Positions 23,601 through 34,834 of a stretch of 64,000 bases of DNA are shown piece by piece. Origin of the DNA: Bettongia penicillata ogilbyi (taxonomy: Eukaryota > Chordata > Mammalia > Diprotodontia > Potoroidae); contig JAJHZJ010000061.1 of NCBI GenBank assembly GCA_023548195.1, positions 4,484,297-4,548,296 of the forward strand, given 5' to 3'. How positions within the stretch are numbered: the stretch's first letter is position 1; every line of letters starts with the position of its first letter. The notes beneath the pieces were generated by a model that saw only the letters and a program-made list of their open reading frames with translations, searched no databases and was not told the DNA's origin. A program made the translations under genes and the position numbers.

Positions 23601-23996
23601 AATGTCATTTTTAGAATAACAACTTTCAAAGAATTCTGATCAATGCAATGACCAGCTACAATTCTGGAGTACCTATGATGAATCTTACTTTCCACTTCTT
23701 GACAGAGAAGTGATGGACTCAGTATCCAGAATAAGACATATATTTTTGGACCCGAACAACGTAGAGATTTATTTTGCTCGACTATTCATATTTGTTACAA
23801 GGACTTCCTTCCCACCACAGGAAGGGGGATGGAGTAAAAGATGCACATTTTTAGACATATCCAACGTATAAACTTGTTTTACTTGATTATGTTAACTTGT
23901 TACAAGGGAGGATTTCTGTTTGGGGCAGAGATGGGGAATAGTGACAATAATGCCAAAACGATGAGGAAGAAATTTTAAAAATGATCAACAAAAAAT
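20640..23996 (+). mobile_element. L1 LINE, ORF2 RT to 3' UTR, heavily decayed
   Basis: About 3.3 kb of sense L1. The linker and RT region come first ('gaagaaatcccagaccagtt', 'ctataaaccaatatcattac'). An RT catalytic box follows at 21958-21969, reading F-V-N-D where the family has F/Y-A-D-D. The thumb and C-terminal parts follow ('aaaattcatctggaaaaac', 'ccacctcatatctatcagat'). The 3' UTR runs to about 23996 ('atatttgttacaaggacttc'). Stops and indels occur throughout, and no piece longer than about 65 codons is open. An L2-like tail has inserted at about 21503-21620. The 5' end is uncertain. Confidence 0.8.
21503..21620 (+). mobile_element. L2-type tail inserted in L1 RT region
   Basis: 'aagagcagagattgtctttt', 'cttggctcagtgcctagcac' and 'aagcacttaataaattttta' interrupt L1 coding sequence. 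L1 resumes at 'aatgacaaaataaaaactca'. It is better preserved than the surrounding L1, so it is probably a later, SINE-like insertion carrying an L2 tail. Confidence 0.65.
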
Positions 23997-23999
23997 GAA

Positions 24000-24625
24000 A
24001 CAGAATCACAGAAGTCAAAAGGAGCTTCAGAGGGTGACATAAATAAGTGAAACAGCTTTAGAACTAATGTGATGCATTGAATATGTGTCCTCTTACAAAT
24101 GTGCTATACGCAGTGAGATCAACTTTTTTATCTCACTCCTTATTTTCCATTGTCCTTTGTTTAATAAGGGAAGTACCTGATCAATTAAGACCGAGTCCTC
24201 AGAGCATGCACAGTGTGGTCTTCCTGTTGCAGAAACAGATGTGTGTGTGGCATATCTGCCTGAAGTCATGGTGAGTCTGCTTCTGGAAGTGCATGATGGA
24301 AGGACCCTCTCAGGTGCAGCAGATGCTCCTATATCCTAACTCTTTCCTGTCAGCTTACTGTGTGGCGATGAAAAACTTTTTAATTAGCTGCTGGGCTGGC
24401 ACTGAGTTTATATATAAATGACTCAAATGAACAGAAAAAGCTTTCTAGTGAAGGGAAAAAGAAATGTTGCAAATTTCAGTGTGGGGAAAGACAGTCCCTT
24501 CACTTAATGAGAAGAGGATGATGATTCACTTCATTTAATGAGAAGAGGATGGTGATTCAATATAGTAGTGGGATTGAAGGAAAGTTTTTGTTTTTAATGA
24601 AAAAGAGATTTTAACGTGTTTATAA
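24000..24625. other. Unassigned sequence with a 31-bp tandem duplication
   Basis: 'cacttaatgagaagaggatg' recurs 31 bp later (24499-24561) with two differences. Nothing else was recognised. Confidence 0.6.
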
Positions 24626-24629
24626 TAGA

Positions 24630-25123
24630 GGCACAGGAACCAGCTAGGTGCATAGTGCACCATAGTGCACAGAGTATTGGATCTGGGGTCAGAGCTTCAG
24701 AAACTTACTATGTGGTGCTGGCCAAATCATTTAACCTTTATATATTTCAATTTCCTCATCTGTGATAATAACACTACATACTTCCCACACTTATGTTGTC
24801 TGTTGTTGTTGCAGTAGTGTCTGACTCTTCATGATCCTATTTGGGGTTTTCTTGGCAGAGATACTGCAGTGGCTTGCTATTTTCTTCTCCTACTCATTTT
24901 ACAGATGACAAAACTGAGACAAACAGGGATAAGTGACTTGCCTAGGATCATACAGCTAGTAAGTGTCTGAGGTTGGATTTGAACTCAGACTCTTCTAACT
25001 CCAGGCCCAGCTCTCTATCCACTGCACCACCTAGCTGCCCTTCCCAGAGTTATAGGGAGGATAAAATGAGTTAATAATTGTAAAGTGATTTGCAAACCTT
25101 CAAAGTGCTAAGTAAATACTACT
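24630..25123 (+). mobile_element. CORE-SINE (Mar1/MIR-like) split by a SINE
   Basis: The first half, 24630-24794, has the head, 'aaacttactatgtggtgctg' and 'tttcctcatctgtgataata'. The second half, 25040-25123, has 'tatagggaggataaaatgag' and 'gtgatttgcaaaccttcaaa'. The break is an inserted SINE bounded by near-identical 14-bp sequences. Confidence 0.8.
24795..25039 (-). mobile_element. WSINE/Mar1-like SINE, full length, nested, with 14-bp target duplication
   Basis: It starts 'gttgtctgttgttgttgcag', passes 'gggttttcttggcagagata' and 'gtgacttgcctaggatcata', and ends 'ccactgcaccacctagctgc'. The flanks are 'cttcccacacttat' (24781-24794) and 'cttcccagagttat' (25040-25053), matching at 12 of 14 positions. 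That is a target-site duplication of the length expected for L1-driven insertion. Confidence 0.93.
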
Positions 25124-25124
25124 A

Positions 25125-25365
25125 CAGCCAATCCTCAACATTCCCCCTTTAACTTTCAGGACTTCAAGTATTCCCTTTCATATTGGCAACCATGCACATT
25201 TGAGGCTATGTGCAGTAGAGAAAAAAATGAGACATAATGCAAGCAATTTTGTGGACTCAATGTCCTCTGCCAGTAGTAACTAAAGTCCCAGCAGTCTCTA
25301 CCTTGGTTTTCAAAGGGTGGCCTGGGTAAAGAGGTTTATACAGTATACAATACAATGTCCTCACA

Positions 25366-25417
<52 letters not shown>

Positions 25418-25875
25418 CCTCCAACACAGTGGAGGTTGAAAAAAAGGTTCAGTTTTAAGAATTTTATTTGCTGTCCAGTATTTATGGTGCTGTAGATTTA
25501 ATGTGTTATGAAAAGTGATTATTGTCTAAAATCAATATTTTTAAAAATTGAGATGTTAGAACAAAAGGTCACTGAATTCTAGGGAATTACTAGCTAGAAA
25601 AAATGTTTGCATGTCACCAATTTTATTTTATGTATTGAATTTTATGGGTTATTTCATGGTTACCATGTTAGGAAAAGTGCATATTATCAGATTTAATGTT
25701 TTGTTAAGAATTATATTCAGAAAAGTGTATTTTTAGTAATCTCTAGCAAAAGTTTTTAGTGATCAGAATAACCTAAACCCCTACTTCCCACAGGTTCAAC
25801 GTATCAACATTTGCACTTTTTACTTTCCCATCATATTTTAGGAACGTAGCTCCTGCAAAAATTGAAGATTGACTG
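25125..25875 (+). mobile_element. Tigger/pogo-like DNA transposon with TA target duplication
   Basis: The left end is 'cagccaatcctcaacatt'. The right end, read in complement, is 'cagtcaatcttcaatttttg' followed by 'caggagctacgttcc'. Both ends are bounded by TA (25123-25124 and 25876-25877), as expected for Tc1/mariner-pogo insertion. It is 751 bp including an internal (AC)n and has no transposase frame, so it is a deletion derivative. It sits directly against the end of the CORE-SINE. Confidence 0.7.
25367..25414. repeat. (AC)n microsatellite inside Tigger-like element
   Basis: About 24 uninterrupted CA units. Confidence 0.98.
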
Positions 25876-25879
25876 TATT

Positions 25880-26475
25880 TAACCAGAGAGAAGGTGATTA
25901 TGTATACAATGGGGGAAGAAGGTCACTGGTGAAAGAAAGAATCCGAGGAAGACTAGATCGAAAGCACAGGTTTAAAAAAACTACCCTTGGGAATTAACAG
26001 GGACAGTTCCTCCTCTGGGACATAATGGAAAAAAGAGAAATTTTGAAGTGAGAAAAGAGGGTTCTGGTGTCATAGGAGCTGTAAATAGAGAGAGGAAACG
26101 TGAACAGACTCAGACTAGATGGACTTGCTCTTATCAGTAAAATATAAAGTTAGGTTATCTGTAAAACTGAAGCAAGAGAGATTTGAGAATAGAGAATGGA
26201 ACAACTGAAGTGGGTAATGAAGAGCCTACTGTGGATAAGTGGACACAGTTAGTGTGAGATAGCATGAACTCACTGTGAATTAGTCAACGTGCTTTCAGGA
26301 GTGGGGACTCTGCAGTGTCAAGGACCTAGAGGGACACATGTGACCTCCAGACTGTAGGTTCCCCATTTCTGGTTTAGATGTTCTGTAGCCTGAGAACAGA
26401 AATGCAAAGAGAAGACTGCAGAGCTAGCCCAGAGCAAAATATGGAAAAATGTACTGTGGTTGGATAAGGAATTAT
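25880..26475. other. Unassigned purine-rich sequence
   Basis: A/G-rich on the plus strand. It may be antisense LINE sequence, but no landmark was secure. Confidence 0.4.
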
Positions 26476-26479
26476 ATGA

Positions 26480-26675
26480 TAATTGGTTTAAAGCTATAAG
26501 GGACTTTGGCAATCAACTAGATCAACCTTATTTTACAAATAAGGAAACCAAGGTTCACAGATTTTAAGTGACTTTCTCATGGTCTTGCAATTAGTATTGG
26601 CCAGGGGCAAAATATAAATTGTAGCTTTCCTAACTCCAGATCTAGCACTGTTACCACTATGCTAGGCTGCTTTTG
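26480..26675 (-). mobile_element. CORE-SINE (MIR3-like), antisense
   Basis: 'ttattttacaaataaggaaa', 'attttaagtgactttctcat' and 'gatctagcactgttaccact' are the complement of the SINE. Confidence 0.65.
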
Positions 26676-26679
26676 TCAG

Positions 26680-28660
26680 GGAGTAAGGACTGTGCTGAAA
26701 TAGCTGGCTTTAGTGACTGGGAGAGGAAACAGGTGAAGGTAGGGTAGCTGACCTCTGGGTACCTGTTCAACGTGGAGATAATGTGGTTCTGCTTAGAAGG
26801 CTGATGGTCCATAACAATGGAGTGGGAATTGATAGACATATTGGATGTGGGAGAGGCTGAGAATGTTCACAGCGACTCTGGGGGCTAATGAGTGAAATGA
26901 AAGAATGGTGATATTGTTTACAAAAATAGGGAAGGCAACTATGGATGTGAAGGACAGACTCTGGGTGTGGAGGATATTTGGATCTGCTGTGAGTCTAACT
27001 TAAAGATGAGTCTCATATCTAGTTACTGACTGAAAAGAGTAGGACAGGTAACAGATGTTTTTGAGAAAGGAAATAAAAAAGGGTCCCAGACAGAAGAGGC
27101 TAAATTTGTACCAGACATGGAGATCATATTTTTCCCCTTTTGGGGAAGACGAGAAAAGAATTGGAAGCTAAACAATTCATTAAAATGCATAAGAGATAGA
27201 TGGCACAAAGAGCAAAGGGGACCCCTGGGTAGGCATTAGCAAGGATTGCTACAGTAAGCAGAATTTATTATGTTGTGTAAGTGCATGAGAAGAACTAGTA
27301 TAAGCACTTATTATAAATTAATGAAAATTGTGTAAGAATGTTTGATACTGCATTACATTTGTATCCAATCCAAAGTGTATGACTGTCTACATATGTATGT
27401 TTGTGTGTGTATATATGTGTGTTTGTGGGTATGGTTATGTGTGTCGACTTCTCCAAGGGTTTAAGCCACAGAAAACAAATTAGAGTGAGCTGGGCTAATC
27501 ACCATCACTATCTTCATACCTTTGAGCGACACAGAAGAGTAGAAAGGGATCAGCAAGGACAGATGCTCATTTGTCACAAAAGCAACAAAGGAGTGGGAGA
27601 AGTCAGAGGTGAGAAGGTTATGGCCAGAAAAGAGAAGGTTCAGTTTCTAAATAATGGAGATACAGCAGGTCTATATCTGATGGCAAGACACAAGAAGTGA
27701 CTGTGCCCAGGACTGGCTGAAGATAAATAGAAATAATGATAGTTGAAGCTGGAGACACTGAGAAATGAAATGAGAATCTTGTATGCCATCAACATGGATA
27801 CTGAGATTACTAATAATGAAACAAGAGGAGAGAGAAAAAGTTTGAACTGATGTTATTAAAGAAGGCAGAAGAGCATTTCAGAGAACCACATATGGTTGTG
27901 ATGATGGTTGTGATGAGAATTGGGAGTAGGTAATATTGACAAATGGTATGGATTACAAAAGAGAGATTGTTGAGTAATGGCAGTACGATAATAGTCTGAA
28001 AGTGATGCTGGGGAATGTGAAATATGCCCAGTAGGATGAGGTATTGGGGGGAAAAGGGAGTAGGCTTCAGAAAACAGGGTTGAAGGTGAACTTCAATCTG
28101 GGAAAATAATGTGGGGAAGGATAGATTTTCAGTCAGGGGAAAGAGGAGATATGAGTTTGAGGATACAGAGGAGTTTACTGATGAAATAAAAAATTTAGCA
28201 GGGCTTTATTCCAGGAATTAGTGGAAGGGCGTGCAGAGAAAGGATGGAGCTGAACTAGATAGGAATGAGAACCTGGGAGAAAATGGACAAGGGAGTTACA
28301 TCCACTTATGAAGGAGCCTAACCAAAGTGGCCCACCCCCTGACAGTGCATTTCATATGTGCTTAACACATGTTTGCTATATTGAATAAGTATCTTTACAT
28401 CAAAGGAAACAAGGAACTGATAGGCAGACACACATTAGTGACAGGGAGAGTAATTGAGTAGGCAGTAGTGAATAGGCAGATTTTTTTGTATTGCTAAAGT
28501 TTGGCATATTGACCCACCAGTTGTACTCACCCACCAATTGACTCACAATACTCCAAAAAGAATGCTAATTTCCTCTCACGTGTGCATGAACTTTAACAAT
28601 GAATAATCCATAAAATATCTTATTGAAAGGGTAGAATGTGACCAATTATGTTATCCTGTG
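26680..28660. other. Unassigned purine-rich sequence (about 2 kb)
   Basis: The plus strand is strongly A/G-rich with many 'gagaa' and 'ggaga' words, as in antisense L2 or LTR interiors elsewhere in the window. No diagnostic segment was found. The 99-codon frame at 27401-27700 starts in a GT-rich patch and has no domain. Confidence 0.4.
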
Positions 28661-28669
28661 CTGTAACTA

Positions 28670-28800
28670 ATTCGGTGCATGCCACTTACTAGCCAGATTA
28701 ATTTCTGACGTTAGGCAAGTCACTTAACCTATTTGGATATTATTTTATTCATCAATAAGATGGTGGGAAAAGAGGCAGATCAAAAAAGGGATAGGTTTGC
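28670..28800 (+). mobile_element. CORE-SINE fragment
   Basis: 'tgccacttactagccagatt', 'aggcaagtcacttaacctat' and 'tcatcaataagatggtggga' follow MIR order. Confidence 0.6.
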
Positions 28801-29400
28801 TCTTCAGGATGAGTGGGATGATGGACAATGGACAAAACATAAAGCTGCTCAACTCGCCTATCACCCCCACCATAAGGTGTTTTTTTCTATTTTATTTTTT
28901 GATGTTCTAGATTTGAAAAATACCAACAAACATGAAATTTCCTATAAAATATATTAAAGGTTCTGAACTCAATTTATCAATTCCTACTTTCATCGGTAAG
29001 TCAGGTCCCCAGAGCAAAGCTGACTATATCCACTCAATGAAAGGGGACTTTCTAGTACTCAGAAGTATCTATCTGGTCTTTTCTCACTATATCACCATGG
29101 TTTGCCATCCTAATATCCATGTCACCAGGTGATCTCTCCTCTATATATGTAGTTGGTTTCTAGGAGTATAATCTCAAAGTGAAAATGGTTATTGAACAGA
29201 ATTATTGGAGTCTATATTAACCTGTATTTCTGTAGTACCTACCCATTCCTTAATGCAATCTGGCATGCCCAACTACTTACCTTGATCTTTTTGCACTGTT
29301 GACAACCTCCTTCTTGAAGCCCTGTCTTCCATTGTCTTCAGCTCCCATGATGCCTAGCATAGCAATATGTGTGTGTGTGTCCACATATGTGTGTGTATAT
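28801..29400. other. Unassigned sequence with short GT/TA patch
   Basis: Nothing recognised except a GT-rich patch at 29367-29400 immediately 5' of the RTE-like LINE. Confidence 0.45.
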
Positions 29401-29404
29401 AAAT

Positions 29405-31075
29405 TTTCCAGGTTATATGGCAAGAGAAGGTTATCCCCCAGGAGTTCAAGGATGCCTCCCTTGTCCATCTCTATAAAGGTAAAGGTTGTCTGGTGACAAT
29501 CACAGTGGGGTCTCTCTCTTAGTCGCTGCTGGCAAGACTCTAGTTTGCTAGAGTCCTCCTTAATAGGCTGATCCTTCACCTGGAAGATGATCATGTACTG
29601 AGAGTCAGTGTGACTTCAGAAAGGTCTGAGGAACAGTCAATATGGTGTTTTCTGCCCAACAACTCCAGGAGAAATGCAAGGAGCAAAACAGAGGTCTGTA
29701 CACGACATTTGTAGATCTGACCAAGGGCTTTGACACCATCAGTCATGAGTGTTTATGGAAAATTATGTCAAAATTTGGTTGCCCAGAGAAGTTCATCAGT
29801 ATTGCACGTCAATATCATGATGACATGTTTGCCCGGGTTCTGGATAATGGACAAAACTTTCGTGGCTTCTCAGTCACCAATGGAGTGGAACAGGGCTCTG
29901 TGCTTGCTCCCATGGAAACATCCCATGATGTTTTCAGCCATGTTGTCAAATGCTTTCAATGAGGATGAACACAGAATAAAGGTCAACTACCATACTGATG
30001 GTAAATTCTTCAACTTGAAAAGGCCACAAGCCAAGACCAAAGTGGAGGGAGTGTTGGTGCATGATTTTCTGTTTGCAGATGATTGTGCACTCAGTGCAGC
30101 CTCTGAAGCTGAAATGCAACACAGTATGGATCAGTTCTCTGCTGCCTGTGCTAATTTTGACCTAATAATTAACACCAAGAAAACACAGGTGCTCCATCAG
30201 CCACCACCACAACATCCATACATGGAACCATCAGTTACAACAAATGGAAAAGTTTTGAATGCTGTGGATAAGTTCACTTACCTTGGTAGTGTATTTTCCA
30301 GGGATGTAAACATTGACAATGAGGTTGATACACGCATTGCCAGAGCTAGCTCAGTGTTTGGGAGGCTCCAAAGAAAAGTTTGGGAGAGAAGATGTATTAG
30401 ACTTACTACCAAAATGAAGGTTGACAGAGCCACTGTGCTGACCTCATTGTTATATGCCTGTGAAACATGGACAGTCTACCAGTGTCATGCCAAGAAACTG
30501 AATTGCTTTCATTTGAATTGTCTTAGGAAGATTCTGAGGATCACCTGGCAGGATAAGGTGCCAGACACTGAGGTCCTTGCTTGAACTAAACTGCCAAGCA
30601 TTCAGACTATGCTTCAGAGAGTGCAACTCTATGGGCTGGTCATGTTGTTCAAATGCAAAATGTATGCTTGCCAAAGAGACTATTTTATGGAGAACTTGCA
30701 TGGGGCAGGCAATCACATGGTGGCCAGAAGAGGTGATACAAGAACACTTTCAAGATCTCTCTCAAGAGCTTTGGTTTTGATTGTGTGACATGGGAGACAC
30801 TGGCACAGGGACCCTCAGCATGGCGTGTCCACATTAGAAAGGGTGCTGTGCTTCTATGAGCAAAGCAGAATTGAAACAGCACAAGGGAAATGTAGGATGT
30901 GCAAATTTGGAGTACCCACCCCAAATGTTCACACAGACTATCTGTGCCCAACCTATGGTAGAGCATTCCAAGCTCATGTTGGTCTGATCAGCCACAGTTC
31001 AACACATTGAAACTTCACTTTATCCTGGTGATGTCATTTTGGTCTTCTTTCAGAACAGACAACAACCAACCATAT
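29405..31075 (+). mobile_element. RTE-like non-LTR retrotransposon, 5'-truncated 3' half
   Basis: Coding similarity starts near 29418 with residues matching the RT N-terminal 'HLYK-GKG' motif. It runs through the whole reverse transcriptase and thumb region to a C-terminal zinc finger ending at 31010. A short 3' UTR ends 'gacaacaaccaaccatat', the repetitive type of tail used by RTE-like LINEs in place of poly(A). A second, 3'-only copy lies at 62416-62700. The clade is inferred. It is clearly not L1, and it differs from the L2 relics here in carrying a finger after the RT. It could be RTE-X or another related clade. Confidence 0.8.
29418..31010 (+). pseudogene. Reverse transcriptase with C-terminal C2H2-like finger (broken ORF)
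   Basis: This is the remains of the element's single polyprotein, missing its N-terminal endonuclease. A first open piece (29642-29962) carries the RT 'FVDLTKGFDTISHECLW' block and 'NGVEQGSVLAP'. The frame then shifts near 29915-29935. About 220 codons stay open to 30584, with the catalytic F-A-D-D at 30072-30083, 'DKFTYLGSVFSRDVNID', and 'LTSLLYACETWTVY' in the thumb. Further small frameshifts lead to the final piece (30825-31010), where C-x2-C and H-x3-H flank 'GRAFQAHVGLIS'. Here the second finger cysteine is Tyr. An early frameshift also lies near 29600. RNA-binding or target choice is the likely finger role, by analogy with other LINEs. Confidence 0.75.
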
Positions 31076-31224
31076 ATAAACACACATTTATATATAGGCA
31101 ATCAATAAATAAATTCGTAGAATGAATGACTGAATGACAACTCTTATAAAAGGTGCAAATTCAAAGTATTATCAGCTACTGTTAACTATTTTTACCTTTA
31201 TATGTTCTGCTTTGTCAAAGTCTA

Positions 31225-31450
31225 CCAACTCTTAACAGCTTATGATCACATGGGCATGGTGGAAAGAGCACCACCTCTAGAGTCTGAGAACCACTGTTCA
31301 AACCCTGCCTCTGACATTTTGCTACCTCTAACAAGTCACCTAACCTCTAACAAGTTACCTAACCTCTGTGCCCTTCATTTTTCTCACCTGTAAAAAGAGG
31401 GAGTTGACCAAATAGCCTCTGACCTCCCTTTCTTCTCTAAATCTAGGATC
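31225..31450 (+). mobile_element. CORE-SINE with internal 21-bp duplication
   Basis: 'gtggaaagagcaccacctct', 'aaaccctgcctctgacattt' and 'gacctccctttcttctctaa' follow MIR order. The segment 'acctctaacaagt(c/t)accta' is present twice in tandem (31324-31365). Confidence 0.7.
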
Positions 31451-31644
31451 CTACTATTCTCACAAGGGACAGGTTTGTAAATGTGAGTGACAGAGTCTTA
31501 GGACAAGCAGTCAGGGATTTTGAGATAGGAAAGGAAAGTATGTTTTTGCCAATTCTTTTACTTCCTACAAAGAATTCAGTCACATAAAACCTTCAGCATT
31601 ACAATAGATTGCTGACTCCATTTCTCATGGACTGTGCTTTCTAT

Positions 31645-31812
31645 GTACAGGATCATAGATTTGAAGTTGTAAGGGCTCTTAGAGGTCTTCTGGTCCAACC
31701 CTCTTATTTTAAAAGTGAAGAAAGTTACTGGGGTCCAGAGATGAAGTGACTTGCCCAAGGTAATGCCATTATTAAGTGGCAGAACAAGCATGTGAGCCAG
31801 AGTTCATATGAA
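31645..31812 (-). mobile_element. CORE-SINE (MIR3/THER-like), antisense
   Basis: 'gatcatagatttgaagttgt', 'gaggtcttctggtccaaccc', 'agtgacttgcccaaggtaat' and 'aagtggcagaacaagcat' are the complement of the SINE. Confidence 0.75.
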
Positions 31813-31814
31813 AG

Positions 31815-32635
31815 GATCCTTTCACCTCCTTGAGTAGTTCCGCCAACACTGCTTGTGAGTCATTAGCTAACACAACACAAGTCAGGAGCACTAGAATAAA
31901 GTCTTGGATTGTAGCTGATACATATGCACTCTTTGATCATCTCTTCACCTCACTAAATAATTGTAACTTCTTTTTGCATAGGCCCAAATTTCTGCTGTTT
32001 TCAGTCATCTGTCCTGTGAAACCTCTCTAAGCTTTTAAAGTTTTATGTTTTTTTAAGTGATAGAGACACAAACTGGGTATAATTTTCTAAGTAAGATCCC
32101 ACCATTGCTGAGTCTTTTGATAGTTAAAGTTACTGGTTGGTGTACATTAGCATAAAATTTAGATTCAATTTATAAAATCACCATAGTAATTTTTATAGCT
32201 ATGAATTTAATGTGTGCACAGAATATTTCATTACATACCGCTACATTTAGATTAAAGTGCTTTTTAATAGAATATGTAATTTAGGAATATTAAAGTGCAT
32301 TTTAATTGGCCACAAATGAGATTTTAAAGTACTTAGAAGTGTCAGGACTATAAAATTTAAGTGATTAGATGAATGACACTATTATAAGTAATACTTTCAT
32401 TTAAATAGCTGTAGATGTGTAGATAAGGGACATTTATAAAGTGATGAGATCAATTTGCATAAACCACCCATGAAAGACAGACTTCTAAATATAGAGCACC
32501 CTCATAGATACACATTGTTTTTCTTCATCCTTGAAGATGCCTCTCTTTCTCCACATGCGTGAGGTCACAGTGAATACTTTGTACCCTCATCTACTCAGAA
32601 AGATGGTCACACCCTTAATCTAGACATCAGCCACA
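31815..32635. other. Unassigned AT-rich sequence
   Basis: Nothing recognised. 32040-32430 is markedly AT-rich. Confidence 0.5.
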
Positions 32636-32937
32636 AGGGGTTCCCTTCAATGATTAAGAACTCAGATATTTCTATATTCAGTTATAACTGCCTATCTTTC
32701 CATCCCTCCCTAAGCCCTAGTTCTCCTAAAGCTATTTTTCCTCTGCATCATTTCCTCCAATCTCTCTTTCCCTACTTCTCTCTACTCTCTCAAGCCATGC
32801 CTCCTGATGTAATGTCACTGTCTTCTCAGTCTTGATCCTTTAGTTAAGTAGGTCTATATTATCTTCTTGATTCCCCTGTTCACTTGTCCTTTAACTGCTC
32901 ATGACTTCTCAAACAACAACTCTGGGTGATTCCCCCA

Positions 32938-33067
32938 GATATATACATATACCAGATGTATACATACAGACATATATATATATATATATATAATGTATAT
33001 ATGCATACACATATTTACAAATATATACACATACATTCATATGTGCATGCATACACACTCAGACACT

Positions 33068-33107
<40 letters not shown>

Positions 33108-33109
33108 AA
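32938..33109. repeat. Compound (TA)n/(CA)n microsatellite in L2
   Basis: Alternating TA, ATAC and CA blocks, about 170 bp, ending in (AC)n(AT)n. Short Tyr/His/Ile-rich frames across it are artefacts. Confidence 0.95.
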
Positions 33110-33828
33110 TTTTTCCCCTAATCTCAACTGGGCCCTCACTGCAGTAATGCTTATTGCACTGTCATCCTCCACGCGGTTTTTCCAACTCTTCTCTTCTTTT
33201 CTTAAACCTCCCTTTTCAGCTCAGAGCTGAAAACCTCACCTCATGCTTTTTTTAAAGAGGCTATTAACCAAGAATCCTCTTCTTTGCTCCTTCTCTTTTT
33301 TTATTATTTTATTTGCTCCTTCTCTTAGTCTAATAACCCCTTGATATCAATTCCCATTATCTATTTCATCCTTTAATACAGTTCTTGATAAGGAACTTTC
33401 TTCTTGCCAAGACAAAAGCCATCTAGTTGTGCCCTTTATTCTATTCCCCCCTCCTCTTCTTAAGCAGACTGCCTCCACTATCCCTCTTCCCTCTCTTCCC
33501 CCTTTCTCTTTTTCTCTTTTTCAATCTCTAGCCACCAGTTCCTTCCATTGTCTATAAACATGTCCCAGTCTTCTCCATCCTTACAAAATCTTCCCCAGAC
33601 TCTACCACTTCATGTAAGCTATTTTCCTATACCTCTACATCACTCCTCAGACAAACTCCTTTATAAAGCTTTCAGAGCTCGTTGCCTTTATTTCCTCTGC
33701 TCTCTTTTAAATCCCCTACGCTGACATTACTCAAGTTAAAGCGCTTTCTCCAAACTTCTCTCTCTTGATTGACAAATCTAGTGGCCTTTTCTCAATCTTC
33801 ATACTTCTTGACCTCTCTGCAGTATTTG

Positions 33829-33964
<136 letters not shown>

Positions 33965-34834
33965 CAGAGATGCCCTATTGTGGTTCTTGCTTTGTCTTAT
34001 AGGTCCTTCTCAGTCAGTTTTGCTGAGTCAACATCCACATTCCCCCTAACTGTAGGAATACTTTCAAGACTCTGTCCTGGACCCTCTTCTATTTTCTCCT
34101 TCTATTTCTCTGTCATGGTAACTTCAATTCGTATGGATTTATTTATCTCAATGCTGATGATTCTGAGATCTATATCAAACCCTTGTCTATCTCCTAAACT
34201 GCAGTTCCACACAACCAACTGCCTACTATATTTCCCATAAATATCTCAATCTCAATATTTTAAAAAACAGAATTCATTACCATCCTCGCAGATCTGCCTG
34301 GGCAAAATTTACCTAGTTCTGTCAAAGGCACTACCATTCTTCCAGTATCCCAGATTTGTAATACTCTTCTCCTCACCCTATTTACCCCATATATCAAATA
34401 AGTTGCCAAATCTCACCATTTCTGCCTTCACAATATCTCTTGCTTAAATCCCTTTCTCTCATAGAGAGAGACACCACCTTATTTTAGGATTTCATTACCT
34501 CTTCTGCATTATTGCAATATCCTCTTAATTGGTGTCTCCACTTCAAGTCTCTTACCCTTCCAATTTATCCATTACAAGGTGTTAAAACTGATTCTCCTTA
34601 AGCACAAACTTGATCATACAACTCCTCTCCTCAATACATTTCAGGGGCTCCCTATATCTTTCAAGATTAAATGTCAATTCATATTTTTGATGTATATGGT
34701 TTTTCACAACCAGGCCCCAACCTTCTTTTCTGGCCTTATTATGCATTATTCTCCCCCATGCACACTTTAATGTAGTCACATGGGCTGTATTGTTGTTCCC
34801 TGATATATAGCATTCCATTTCTCCATTTGTTTTT

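Noticed and set aside
29277..29594. 105-codon minus-strand ORF across the RTE 5' boundary
   Set aside because: Antisense to the RT coding sequence and a GT/CA patch.
30825..31010. Host zinc-finger gene exon
   Set aside because: The finger is in register with the RTE-like polyprotein, and the same sequence occurs at 62570-62632 with the element's tail.
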